NCBI GenBank assembly: GCA_017960905.1 | Contig: JAGCYH010000002.1 | Coordinates: 1 to 64,000, forward strand | DNA: 64,000 bases | DNA from: Bacteroidales bacterium | Lineage (GTDB): Bacteria; Bacteroidota; Bacteroidia; Bacteroidales; Marinilabiliaceae | Direction: 5' to 3' | In this document: in pieces, positions 33,335 through 42,505 of the stretch | Position numbering within the stretch: the first letter of the stretch is position 1 | Layout of the letters: every line of letters starts with the position of its first letter | The notes under the pieces: model-generated | Told to the model about the DNA's origin: nothing | Databases searched by the model: none | Seen by the model: only the letters and a program-made list of their open reading frames with translations | Made by a program: the position numbers and the translations under genes

Positions 33335-33490
33335 ATGAAGAGTTTTGAATTGCCAGTCAGAATGACTGTATCGGAGGGTGCGAATAGCAATTGTAATAAT
33401 AATCTGAACCGAAATAATAATAATCCGGTTCAGATACGACGTTGCTTGCATCTACCAGTCGGATGCGGCGAAAGAGAAACGGAGAGATAA
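33335..33490 (+). CDS. Asn-rich leader peptide 2 (gltB leader B)
   Basis: 51 aa. Starts MKSFELPV; contains NSNCNNNLNRNNNN (10 Asn), then PVQIRRCLHLPVGCG and a charged end. Leader 4 starts MESFSKGF, so the second leaders of both operons share MxSF as the first ones share MTVxFTYN. Stop TAA 33488-33490, 12 nt before the terminator. ATG preceded by AAGATAAGAAG. Same proposed role as leader 1. Confidence 0.72.
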   Translation: MKSFELPVRMTVSEGANSNCNNNLNRNNNNPVQIRRCLHLPVGCGERETER

Positions 33491-33529
33491 AAAACACAAA
33501 AGGGCTGGCTTGGAAAACCAGCCCTTTTT
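33404..33529 (+). ncRNA. attenuator RNA 2
   Basis: Hairpin A CTGAACCG (33404-33411)/CGGTTCAG (33426-33433), loop AAATAATAATAATC. Hairpin B GCATC (33448-33452)/GATGC (33462-33466) with loop TACCAGTCG. CCAGTC (33455-33460) pairs with GGCTGG of the terminator (33503-33508) with one G-U. Confidence 0.65.
33502..33529 (+). terminator. leader terminator 2
   Basis: GGGCTGG (33502-33508)/CCAGCCC (33518-33524) followed by five T; 45 bp before the gltB ATG. Any transcript that reaches gltB must pass terminators 1 and 2. Confidence 0.85.
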
Positions 33530-33574
33530 AATTAATGAAGAAAAAATAAGTAAAAACATATAAATGAACGGTTT

Positions 33575-36500
33575 ATGGTAACATTGTATGACAAAGAGAA
33601 CGAGCACGATGCCTGTGGCATCGGTTTGTTGGCGGACTTGAAGAGCAACAAGACGCATCAGTTGGTTGACAACGCCCTGACGGTGCTTGAGAACCTCAAG
33701 CACCGTGGCGCGGAGTCGGAGACATCAATGCTCAAAGGCGGGAAAGCATCGGGCGACGGTGCTGGCATTATGGTGCAGATACCGCACGAATTCATTCTGC
33801 TTCAGGGTATCCCGGTGCCCGAACGCGGAAAATACGGCACTGGCCTTGTCTTTCTGCCGAAAGACAAGAACCTGCACGACGCATATCTCGACTTGATACA
33901 CCGCGAGGTAGAGTCGGCGGGTTTCACGCTGTCGCACGTCAGAACGGTGCCAGTCAACTCCGACATTCTGGGTGAGGAGTCGGCGGCTTCGGAGCCCGAC
34001 ATAATTCAGATTTTCATCACCGGCGTGAAAGATGTGGCGCGCTTCGAGACCGACCTTTATCTGCTTCGCAAGCATATAGAGCAGAAGGTTCAGGACAAGG
34101 ATTTCTACATCGTGTCGCTCTCGAGCCGTCTGATAATATACAAGGGAATGCTTACCTCGACACAGCTGCGCGAGTATTACCCCGACCTGAGCAGTCCGTT
34201 CTTCACGAGCGGCATGGCGGTGGTTCACTCGCGTTTCAGCACCAACACGTTCCCGACGTGGTCGTTGGCGCAGCCGTTCCGTATGCTGGCGCACAACGGC
34301 GAGATAAACACCATACGCGGCAACCGCAACTGGATGGCGGCGCGCGAGAGCGTGCTCTCGTCGCCCGCGCTGGGTGATGTGAAGGGCATTCACCCTATCA
34401 TTCAGCCCGATATGAGCGACAGCGCCTCGTTCGACAATGCGCTTGAGTTCTTCGTCCGTTCGGGCATGAGCCTGCCTCATGCCATCTCGATGATGGTGCC
34501 CGAGTCGTTCAACGACCGCAACCCTATAAGCGACGAGCTGAAGGCTTATTATGAGTATCATTCGATACTCATGGAGCCGTGGGACGGTCCGGCAGCGCTG
34601 CTCTTTTCCGACGGCCGCTATGCCGGCGGAATGCTCGACCGCAACGGTCTGCGCCCATGCCGTTACCTTGTTACCGAAGACGGTACGCTCATGGTGGCAT
34701 CGGAGGCTGGCTGCCTGAAGGTCGACCCGCAGCTCATAAAGGAGAAAGGCAAGCTGCAGCCCGGCAAGATACTTCTGGTAGATACCGAAACCGGAACGAT
34801 ATACACCAACGACGAGATAAAACTTCAGCTTACAAAACAATGTGAGTACAGCAAGTGGCTGCATACCAACAGAATAGAGCTTGCAAAACTGCACAGCGGC
34901 CGTAAGGTCGACAACGCAGTTGCCGACTATCAGCGCAAGTTGAGAGTGTTCGATTTCACTCGCGAAGATGTTGATAAAGTGATAGTTCCGATGTGTGTCA
35001 ACGGACAGGAACCGCTTACGTCGATGGGCAACGACACGCAGCTGGCGGTCCTTTCGGACCGTCCGCAGCTGCTCTTCAGCTATTTCCGTCAGCAGTTTGC
35101 GCAGGTTACCAACCCACCTATCGACCCGATACGCGAGGAGTTGGTGATGTCGCTTACTGAATACATTGGCGCAGTGGGCATGAACATTCTCACTCCCAAC
35201 GAGTCGCACTGCAAGATGGTGCGTCTGCCGCAGCCGGTGCTCACCAACACCGAGCTCGACATGCTCTGCCACATACGCTACAAAGGTTTCAACACCGAAA
35301 AGCTGTCGATACTGTTTGAGAAAGACAAAGGCGAGGCCGGCATGGCGGCTCGCATCGATGAGTTGTGCCGCGAGGCCGAGAAGTCGGTCGATGAGGGCAT
35401 CAACTACATAATACTGAGCGACCGCGACATGGACAGCGCCCATGCCGCTGTGCCGTCGTTGCTGGCTGTGAGCGCCATACACCATCATCTGATTTCGGTG
35501 CAGAAACGTGTGCAGACGGCATTGATAGTAGAAAGCGGCGAGATACGCGAAGTGATGCACGCCGCTCTGCTGCTCGGTTATGGCGCTAGCGCCATAAACC
35601 CGTATATGGCCTTCGCTGTCATCGACGACCTTGTGAAACGCGGCGAAGTGCAGCTCGACTATGCTACCGCCGAGCACAACTACATAAAAGCTGTCGACAA
35701 AGGTCTGCTCAAGATTATGAGTAAGATGGGTATCAGCACGATACGTTCGTATCGTGGTGCGAAGATATTCGAGTCGATAGGTCTGGGCGAGGAGTTGCTC
35801 AAGAAGTACTTCGGCACGCCGTCGTCGACCATTGGCGGTGTGGGGCTTAAGAGCGTAGCCGACGATGCCGTTCGTCGGCATTGTCAGGGTTACGCCGAGG
35901 AACCGGGTGATGTGCTGCCGTTCGTTGGTCAGTATTCGTACCGCAAAGACGGCATACGCCACGCATGGACGCCCGATGCCATTGCAACGCTGCAATTGGC
36001 CACACGATTGGGCAGTTATAAGAAATTCAAGGAGTTCACGCACATCATCGACAGTGTCGAAGAGCCGTTGTTCCTGCGTCAGTACTTCAAGTTCAAGCAG
36101 AACCCGATACCTGTCGAAGAGGTTGAACCCGAAGAGCAGATAATGAAACGTTTCATTGGCGCGGCCATGTCGTTCGGTGCCATAAGCAAAGAGGCTCACG
36201 AAGCTATTGCGCTTGCGCTCAATAAGATAGGTAGCCGAAGCAACACTGGCGAAGGCGGTGAGGACGAGGCTCGTTTCAAGGCAGAGCAGGACGGTGTTTC
36301 GCTGTCGAGTGCAGTGAAACAGGTTGCATCGGGACGTTTTGGTGTAACGACCGAATACCTCGTCAACGCTCAGGAGATACAGATAAAAGTGGCGCAGGGC
36401 GCAAAGCCCGGTGAGGGTGGTCAGTTGCCTGGTTTTAAGGTAAATGAGATCATCGCCAAGACGCGTCACTCTATACCGGGCATCTCGCTCATCTCGCCGC

Positions 36501-38053
36501 CACCTCACCACGATATTTACAGCATCGAGGACCTTGCGCAGCTCATTTTTGACCTGAAGAATGTGAACCCGAGCGCGCAGATAAGCGTGAAGCTTGTTGC
36601 CGAGAGCGGTGTGGGCACCATTGCCGCCGGCGTAGCCAAGGCAAAAGCCGACATAGTAGTCATCTCGGGTGCTGAAGGCGGCACGGGTGCATCGCCGGCA
36701 TCGTCGGTGCGATATGCAGGCATATCGCCCGAGATAGGTCTGGCCGAAACACAGCAGACGCTGGTACTCAACGGTTTGCGCGATAAGATAGAGATTCAGA
36801 CCGACGGCCAGTTGAAAACCGGCCGCGACATAGTAAGCATGGCGCTTCTGGGTGCCGGACAGTTCGGTTTCGGAACAATACAGCTGATAGTTTTGGGTTG
36901 CGTGCTGATGCGCAAATGCCATACCAACAGCTGTCCGGTAGGCGTGGCAACGCAAGACCCGCAACTGAGGGCTAAGTTCCTCGGACGCTCGGAGTACCTT
37001 GTCAACTACTACACCTTCCTCGCGCGCGAAGTGCGCGAGTACATGGCCGAGATGGGCTTCCGCAAATTCGACGACATGATAGGCCGCACCGATATGATAA
37101 CTATCGATGAGTCGCGTTTTACAGATAAGACTAAAACGCTAGACTTCAGTCGTTTGCTGGCCAAAATCGACAACGGACATCCTATTCATGCAGTGTCGCA
37201 TCCTATTCACAAGATATACGACGTACTCGACCGCGACATGATAATGTCGTCGGCCGATCAGATAAAAGCCGGACAGAACGTCTCGCTCTCGTACGACATC
37301 ATCAACACCAATCGCGCCGTAGGCGCGATGTTGTCGGGCGAGATAGCCAAGCAGTACGGCGGTCAGGGTTTGCCCGACGGCACTATCAACGTGCGATTCA
37401 AAGGTTCGGCAGGCCAGAGTTTTGGCGCCTTCCTCATGCGTGGTGTTTCGTTCACGCTCGAAGGCGAGACCAACGACTACATGGGCAAAGGCCTTTCGGG
37501 TGGCTGCATAAGTCTTTATCCGCCAAAACATTCGAAATTCAACGCCGAGGATAACATCATAGCCGGCAACACCTTGCTCTATGGTGCCACGAGCGGTGAG
37601 GTTTACATCAACGGACGTGTTGGTGAGCGTTTTGCAGTCAGAAACTCAGGTGCGACGGCCGTCGTCGAAGGCGCCGGCGACCACTGCTGCGAGTATATGA
37701 CGGGCGGCCGCGTAGTTGTGTTGGGCAAGACAGGCCGCAACTTCGCCGCCGGTATGTCGGGCGGCTTGGCCTACGTGTGGGACAAAGACCACAACTTCGA
37801 CTATTTCTGCAATATGGATATGATAGAATTGAGCCTTATTGAAGAAAAAAGCCGCCGCGAGGAACTTCACGAACTGATACGCCGCCATTACCTGCGCACA
37901 GGTTCGGAGCTTGCCAAACGCATGCTCGACGACTGGGCTCATTATGTAGATGAGTTTATTCAGGTAACTCCTATTGAGTACAAGAAAGTGCTTCACGAAG
38001 AGGCACTTAAGGGTCTTGAACAAAGAATTAACAAAGTTGAACGAGAGTATTAA
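33575..38053 (+). CDS. gltB: glutamate synthase large subunit
   Basis: 1492 aa, the usual size. N-terminal class II glutamine amidotransferase domain; a 13-residue propeptide ends before the nucleophile Cys14 (ENEHDACGIG). The central linking domain, the FMN/3Fe-4S synthase barrel (PPHHDIYSIEDLAQLI, VISGAEGGTGASPASS, GCVLMRKCHTNSCPVGVATQDP with its Cys cluster) and the C-terminal beta-helix (MTGGRVVVLGKTGRNFAAGMSGG) are all present. Makes glutamate from glutamine and 2-oxoglutarate, with GltD supplying electrons. It is the first structural gene behind the tandem Asn-rich attenuators. Confidence 0.98.
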   Translation: MVTLYDKENEHDACGIGLLADLKSNKTHQLVDNALTVLENLKHRGAESETSMLKGGKASGDGAGIMVQIPHEFILLQGIPVPERGKYGTGLVFLPKDKNLHDAYLDLIHREVESAGFTLSHVRTVPVNSDILGEESAASEPDIIQIFITGVKDVARFETDLYLLRKHIEQKVQDKDFYIVSLSSRLIIYKGMLTSTQLREYYPDLSSPFFTSGMAVVHSRFSTNTFPTWSLAQPFRMLAHNGEINTIRGNRNWMAARESVLSSPALGDVKGIHPIIQPDMSDSASFDNALEFFVRSGMSLPHAISMMVPESFNDRNPISDELKAYYEYHSILMEPWDGPAALLFSDGRYAGGMLDRNGLRPCRYLVTEDGTLMVASEAGCLKVDPQLIKEKGKLQPGKILLVDTETGTIYTNDEIKLQLTKQCEYSKWLHTNRIELAKLHSGRKVDNAVADYQRKLRVFDFTREDVDKVIVPMCVNGQEPLTSMGNDTQLAVLSDRPQLLFSYFRQQFAQVTNPPIDPIREELVMSLTEYIGAVGMNILTPNESHCKMVRLPQPVLTNTELDMLCHIRYKGFNTEKLSILFEKDKGEAGMAARIDELCREAEKSVDEGINYIILSDRDMDSAHAAVPSLLAVSAIHHHLISVQKRVQTALIVESGEIREVMHAALLLGYGASAINPYMAFAVIDDLVKRGEVQLDYATAEHNYIKAVDKGLLKIMSKMGISTIRSYRGAKIFESIGLGEELLKKYFGTPSSTIGGVGLKSVADDAVRRHCQGYAEEPGDVLPFVGQYSYRKDGIRHAWTPDAIATLQLATRLGSYKKFKEFTHIIDSVEEPLFLRQYFKFKQNPIPVEEVEPEEQIMKRFIGAAMSFGAISKEAHEAIALALNKIGSRSNTGEGGEDEARFKAEQDGVSLSSAVKQVASGRFGVTTEYLVNAQEIQIKVAQGAKPGEGGQLPGFKVNEIIAKTRHSIPGISLISPPPHHDIYSIEDLAQLIFDLKNVNPSAQISVKLVAESGVGTIAAGVAKAKADIVVISGAEGGTGASPASSVRYAGISPEIGLAETQQTLVLNGLRDKIEIQTDGQLKTGRDIVSMALLGAGQFGFGTIQLIVLGCVLMRKCHTNSCPVGVATQDPQLRAKFLGRSEYLVNYYTFLAREVREYMAEMGFRKFDDMIGRTDMITIDESRFTDKTKTLDFSRLLAKIDNGHPIHAVSHPIHKIYDVLDRDMIMSSADQIKAGQNVSLSYDIINTNRAVGAMLSGEIAKQYGGQGLPDGTINVRFKGSAGQSFGAFLMRGVSFTLEGETNDYMGKGLSGGCISLYPPKHSKFNAEDNIIAGNTLLYGATSGEVYINGRVGERFAVRNSGATAVVEGAGDHCCEYMTGGRVVVLGKTGRNFAAGMSGGLAYVWDKDHNFDYFCNMDMIELSLIEEKSRREELHELIRRHYLRTGSELAKRMLDDWAHYVDEFIQVTPIEYKKVLHEEALKGLEQRINKVEREY

Positions 38054-38065
38054 AAAGAAATAGCC

Positions 38066-39412
38066 ATGGGAAATCCAAAAGCATTTTTAACTGTGCCGCG
38101 CAAGGAAGCCGGTCACAGACCAGTATGTGAGAGAATCAAAGACTTCGCTGAGGTGGAGCAGACTCTCAACGAGAACGACCGCAGGATGCAGGCATCGCGG
38201 TGTATGGATTGCGGCGTGCCGTTCTGTCATTGGGCATGCCCGCTCGGAAACAAGCAGCCCGAATGGCAAGACGCTGTGTACAAGGGCAAATGGGAGCTTG
38301 CTTACAAGCTGCTCGCCGCCACAAACGACTTCCCCGAGTTCACGGGCCGCATCTGTCCGGCGCTGTGCGAGAAGGGTTGCGTGCTCAACCATTGCATCGA
38401 CGAACCGGTTACCGTGCGCGAAAACGAATGCTCTATCATCGAGATGGCGTTCCGCGAAGGCTATGTGAAGCCGGCGCAGTATCAGCGCAACGGCAAGAAA
38501 GTGGCTGTTATAGGCGCCGGACCCGCCGGCATGTCGGCGGCCGTGTGCCTCAACCGCAAAGGCTATTCCGTTACTCTCATCGACAAGCACAACGCCGTGG
38601 GCGGCTTGCTGCGCTATGGCATTCCGAACTTCAAACTGAGCAAATACGTTATCAACCGCCGTGTTGAACTGATGCAGGCCGAAGGTATTGAAATAAAGAT
38701 GAATACAGAGGTCGACTCGAAGAAGTTGCCCAAAGGCTACGACGCTTACGTCATTGCGACAGGCACGCCTGTCGCACGCGACCTCACAGTGCCGGGCCGC
38801 GAACTGAAAGGCGTCTATTTTGCCCTGCAAATACTCGGTCAGCAGAACCAAGTGCTTATGGGCGAGGATATTAGCGGTCAGGAACGCATTAGTGCCAAAG
38901 ACAAGACGGTGCTTGTGATAGGCGGTGGCGATACTGGCAGCGACTGCATCGGCACATGTCACCGACAAGGAGCCAAGAAAGTGATGCAGATAGAGATAAT
39001 GCCGCAACCGCCTGTAGGTCAGAACCCTGCAACGCCGTGGCCGTGGTGGCCTGTGGTGCTCAAGACCACCACAAGCCACGAAGAGGGCTGCGAACGTCGC
39101 TGGTGCCTCACTACCAATAAGTTCGTTGGAGATAAGAATGGCAATCTGAAAGGTGCCGAAGTAGAGGAAGTTGAGTGGCTTCCGGCGCCCGATGGCGGCC
39201 GCCCTCAGATGAAACTGACAGGCAAAAAAGAGGTGATAAAATGCGACATGGTACTCTTGGCAATGGGTTTCCTTCGCCCCGAGCATCCGCAATTTGCCGA
39301 TAATGTGTTCGTTGCCGGTGATGCAAAGTCGGGAGCGAGCTTAGTGGTGAAGGCCATTGCAAGCGGTCGTCAGGTGGCCGACGAGGTGGACGCGAAGTTG
39401 AGTAAAAAGTAA
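38066..39412 (+). CDS. gltD: glutamate synthase small subunit
   Basis: 448 aa. N-terminal Fe-S segment (CMDCGVPFCHWACPLGN, GRICPALCEKGCVLN), FAD site VAVIGAGPAGMSAAVCL and NADPH site VLVIGGGDTGSDCIGTC. Transfers NAD(P)H electrons to GltB. It starts 12 bp after gltB. Confidence 0.97.
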   Translation: MGNPKAFLTVPRKEAGHRPVCERIKDFAEVEQTLNENDRRMQASRCMDCGVPFCHWACPLGNKQPEWQDAVYKGKWELAYKLLAATNDFPEFTGRICPALCEKGCVLNHCIDEPVTVRENECSIIEMAFREGYVKPAQYQRNGKKVAVIGAGPAGMSAAVCLNRKGYSVTLIDKHNAVGGLLRYGIPNFKLSKYVINRRVELMQAEGIEIKMNTEVDSKKLPKGYDAYVIATGTPVARDLTVPGRELKGVYFALQILGQQNQVLMGEDISGQERISAKDKTVLVIGGGDTGSDCIGTCHRQGAKKVMQIEIMPQPPVGQNPATPWPWWPVVLKTTTSHEEGCERRWCLTTNKFVGDKNGNLKGAEVEEVEWLPAPDGGRPQMKLTGKKEVIKCDMVLLAMGFLRPEHPQFADNVFVAGDAKSGASLVVKAIASGRQVADEVDAKLSKK

Positions 39413-39455
39413 AGGGTGAAGTAGTGTAAGTTGTTAATTAGCAAATGATAGAACG

Positions 39456-40634
39456 ATGAAGATAAATAGTAATTTCCAGCGGTTGTCGCAGCGGTATTTG
39501 TTTGCCGAGATAGCGCAGCGTGTAGCGGCTTACAAGGCACAGAACCCCAATGCGCCAATAATAAGGCTTGGCATTGGCGACGTTACACGCCCGCTGCCGC
39601 AGGCGTCGATAGAGGCCATGCACCGCGCTGTCGATGAGTGCGCCGACGGAAAGACTTTCCGCGGCTACGGCCCTGAGCATGGCTACGACTTCCTTATTGA
39701 TGCCATCATTGCGCACGACTTCAGTCCGCGCGGTGTTGCGCTCACACGCAAAGAGGTCTTCATTAGCGATGGCGCCAAGAGCGACACCGGCAACATAGGC
39801 GACTTGTTCGCCGTCGATAATATCGTCGGCGTTACCGACCCTGTGTATCCGGTCTATGTAGATACCAACCTGATGACGGGGCGCCAGATACGGTTTATAC
39901 CTTGCAACGCCTTTAACGGCTTCACTGGCGACATACCCACAGAGCACTTCGACATAGTGTACCTCTGCTACCCAAACAACCCGACGGGTGCGGTCATTAC
40001 GAAGGAAAAACTCAGTCAGTGGATCGATTATGCGCGTCGCAACGACGCCATAATCCTATACGACTCGGCCTATGAGGCTTTTATACAAGACGATACGCTG
40101 CCGCACTCGATATACGAGATAGAAGGTGCCAAAGAGTGCGCCATAGAATTCCGAAGTTTCTCAAAGACAGCAGGTTTCACTGGTGTGCGATGCGGATATA
40201 CGGTGGTGCCCGAGGAGTTGAAAGTCGATGGCGTGTCGCTCAATGCGTTGTGGGAGCGTCGTCAGTGCTGCAAGTTCAATGGCGCCTCGTACATCTCACA
40301 GCGTGGCGCTGAGGCTGTGTTTTCGCCCGAAGGGCAAAAACAAATTCGCGACACCATCGACTATTACATGGACAATGCGCGCCTCATTCGTAGCCGGCTT
40401 GCCGGCTACGGTCTGACGGTGTACGGCGGCGAACACTCGCCATACATCTGGGTGTCGACACCGAAGGGCGAAGACTCGTGGTCGTTTTTCACCCGACTGC
40501 TCACTCAGGCCAATGTCGTTGTGACGCCGGGCGAAGGCTTTGGTGTGAACGGCGAGGGCTTTGTGCGCATCACTGCTTTTGGCACAAAAGAAGACAGTTT
40601 GGTGGCCGCCGAACGTATTGGAAGGATTTTGTAA
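39456..40634 (+). CDS. dapL: LL-diaminopimelate aminotransferase
   Basis: 392 aa. Class I/II aminotransferase with the DapL features RLGIGDVTRPLP, GYGPEHGYDFLIDAI, DGAKSDTGNIGDLF, VTDPVYPVYVDTN and the PLP-Lys in EFRSFSKTAGFTGVRCGY. Converts tetrahydrodipicolinate to LL-DAP using glutamate as amino donor, so it uses the product of the two preceding genes. dapF, the next step, lies 8 kb downstream. 43-bp gap after gltD. Confidence 0.95.
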   Translation: MKINSNFQRLSQRYLFAEIAQRVAAYKAQNPNAPIIRLGIGDVTRPLPQASIEAMHRAVDECADGKTFRGYGPEHGYDFLIDAIIAHDFSPRGVALTRKEVFISDGAKSDTGNIGDLFAVDNIVGVTDPVYPVYVDTNLMTGRQIRFIPCNAFNGFTGDIPTEHFDIVYLCYPNNPTGAVITKEKLSQWIDYARRNDAIILYDSAYEAFIQDDTLPHSIYEIEGAKECAIEFRSFSKTAGFTGVRCGYTVVPEELKVDGVSLNALWERRQCCKFNGASYISQRGAEAVFSPEGQKQIRDTIDYYMDNARLIRSRLAGYGLTVYGGEHSPYIWVSTPKGEDSWSFFTRLLTQANVVVTPGEGFGVNGEGFVRITAFGTKEDSLVAAERIGRIL

Positions 40635-40663
40635 AAAAAATAATATTCAAACAATTAAGTATT

Positions 40664-42505
40664 ATGTCAGAACCTTTGAAACATGAGTGTGGCGTGGCGA
40701 TGATAAGGCTGTTGAAGCCTCTCGACTACTACAGGCATAAGTACGGCTCCGACATGTACGGCCTCAACAAGCTCTATCTGCTGATGGAGAAACAGCACAA
40801 CCGTGGCCAGGAAGGCGCGGGCATAGCGTGCGTGAATTTCGACGCGCAGCCGGGCGAGGAGTATATGTTTCGCGAGCGTGCCTTGGGCAGCGGGGCCATA
40901 CAAGAGCTTTTTCAGAAAGTGCAGGAGTCGCATTTGCCGTTTCTGGGCGAGATTTACATGGGTCATCTGCGCTATTCGACAACGGGAAAACATGGCTTGG
41001 CCTACGTACATCCGTTCATGCGGCGCAGCAACTGGCGCGCGCGCAACTTGTGCCTGTGCGGCAATTTCAACCTGACGAATGTCGATGAGGTGTTTGGCGA
41101 GATAACCGCCATGGGGCAGCACCCGCGCATCTTCAACGACACCTACATCATGCTTGAGCTCATGGGGCACCGCCTCGATCGCGAGAGCGAGCGAGTGTAC
41201 GAGCTGTCGCGGCAGCACAACCTGCAAGGCACCGAGATAACCTCATTCATCGAAGATAACATCGACATTACCAACGTGTTGCGCACTTCGACGCCGTCGT
41301 TCGACGGCGGCTATGTCTTGTGCGGCTTCACGGGCAGCGGCGAGATGTTCTCTATGCGCGACCCGTGGGGTATTCGCCCCGCGTTCTGGTATGCCGACGA
41401 CGAGATTCTGGTGCTGGCGTCAGAGCGCCCGGTGATTCAGACGACGTTCGGTCTGGAGACCGAACTCATCAACGAACTGCAGCCAGGTCAGGCACTTACA
41501 GTTCGCCGCAACGGCGAACTGAAGCTCTCGCAGATAATTGAGCCAAAGGAGAAGCACGCCTGCTCGTTCGAGCGCATTTACTTCAGCCGAGGTTCCGACT
41601 ATGATATTTACAAAGAGCGAAAAGCACTAGGCGAGCAGCTCACGCCCAAAATCAATGAGGCCATCGGTGGCGACCTCGAGAATACTGTGTTTAGCTATGT
41701 GCCTAATACTGCGGAAGTTGCATTCTATGGCATGTTGGACGGATTCAAGAAAATCCTCAACGAGCAGAAGGTCGAACAATTGTTCGACCTCACTCAGGAC
41801 CATCTGCCCACGAAGGCCGAGATACGCGACATACTGCACAACTACGTGCGCAGCGAGAAGGTGGCCATCAAGGATATCAAGTTGCGCACCTTCATCACCG
41901 AAGGCACCATGCGCAACGACCTTGCCGCTCACGTGTACGACATCACTTACGGCTCGCTGAAGCCCGGTGTCGACAACCTTGTCATCATCGACGACTCTAT
42001 AGTGCGCGGCACAACGCTCAAAGAGAGCATCATACGCATTCTCGACCGATTGCATCCGAAGAAAATGGTCATCGTAAGTTCTTGTCCGCAAGTGCGTTAT
42101 CCCGACTACTACGGCATAGATATGTCGAGCATGGGCGAGCTCATAGCTTTCCGTGCAGCCATAGAGCTGCACGTAGAGCGCGGCAGTTGGCAGACGGTGT
42201 GCGACATTTATTATAAATGTCTGGCACAGAAGGATTTGCCAGTCGATCAGATGCACAATTACGTTAAAGATATATATGCACCCTTCAGTGCCGATGAGAT
42301 TTCGGACAAAATGCTCGAGATGCTTCGGCCCGAAGGCATCGACACGCCTATCCAGCTGGTTTTCCAGTCGTTGGAAGGGCTTCGCACAGCTTGCCCTAAC
42401 CATACGGGCGACTGGTATTTCAGTGGCGATTACCCCACACATGGTGGGGTAAAATTAGTTAACTTAGCTTTTATCAATTATTATGAGTCATCTATCAGAA
42501 ACTAA
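40664..42505 (+). CDS. amidophosphoribosyltransferase-like protein (long form)
   Basis: 613 aa from the ATG at 40664; the longer frame upstream overlaps dapL. N-terminal Ntn-type glutaminase (HECGVAMIRLL, Cys9 as nucleophile after a short propeptide; RGQEGAGIACVNF; GHLRYSTTGKHG) and a phosphoribosyltransferase domain with the PRPP loop NLVIIDDSIVRGTTLKESII. About 140 residues longer than E. coli PurF, matching the second, long PurF-like family of Bacteroidetes as I recall it. Releases ammonia from glutamine for phosphoribosylamine synthesis, or a related reaction. Its end overlaps pyrG by 23 bp. Confidence 0.85.
   Translation: MSEPLKHECGVAMIRLLKPLDYYRHKYGSDMYGLNKLYLLMEKQHNRGQEGAGIACVNFDAQPGEEYMFRERALGSGAIQELFQKVQESHLPFLGEIYMGHLRYSTTGKHGLAYVHPFMRRSNWRARNLCLCGNFNLTNVDEVFGEITAMGQHPRIFNDTYIMLELMGHRLDRESERVYELSRQHNLQGTEITSFIEDNIDITNVLRTSTPSFDGGYVLCGFTGSGEMFSMRDPWGIRPAFWYADDEILVLASERPVIQTTFGLETELINELQPGQALTVRRNGELKLSQIIEPKEKHACSFERIYFSRGSDYDIYKERKALGEQLTPKINEAIGGDLENTVFSYVPNTAEVAFYGMLDGFKKILNEQKVEQLFDLTQDHLPTKAEIRDILHNYVRSEKVAIKDIKLRTFITEGTMRNDLAAHVYDITYGSLKPGVDNLVIIDDSIVRGTTLKESIIRILDRLHPKKMVIVSSCPQVRYPDYYGIDMSSMGELIAFRAAIELHVERGSWQTVCDIYYKCLAQKDLPVDQMHNYVKDIYAPFSADEISDKMLEMLRPEGIDTPIQLVFQSLEGLRTACPNHTGDWYFSGDYPTHGGVKLVNLAFINYYESSIRN

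Noticed and set aside
33107..33574. Known glutamine riboswitch (glnA or downstream-peptide motif)
   Set aside because: Those are described mainly from cyanobacteria and marine phage and I could not fold the leaders into them; the present elements contain ORFs and terminators instead. An Rfam scan would settle it.
33725..36964. 1079-codon open frame on the minus strand
   Set aside because: It is the antisense of gltB, produced by codon bias on the coding strand; the gltB product is unmistakable and the antisense translation shows no motif.
40478..40663. N-terminal extension of the PurF-like protein
   Set aside because: It overlaps the dapL coding sequence; the family start is MSEPLKHECG at 40664.
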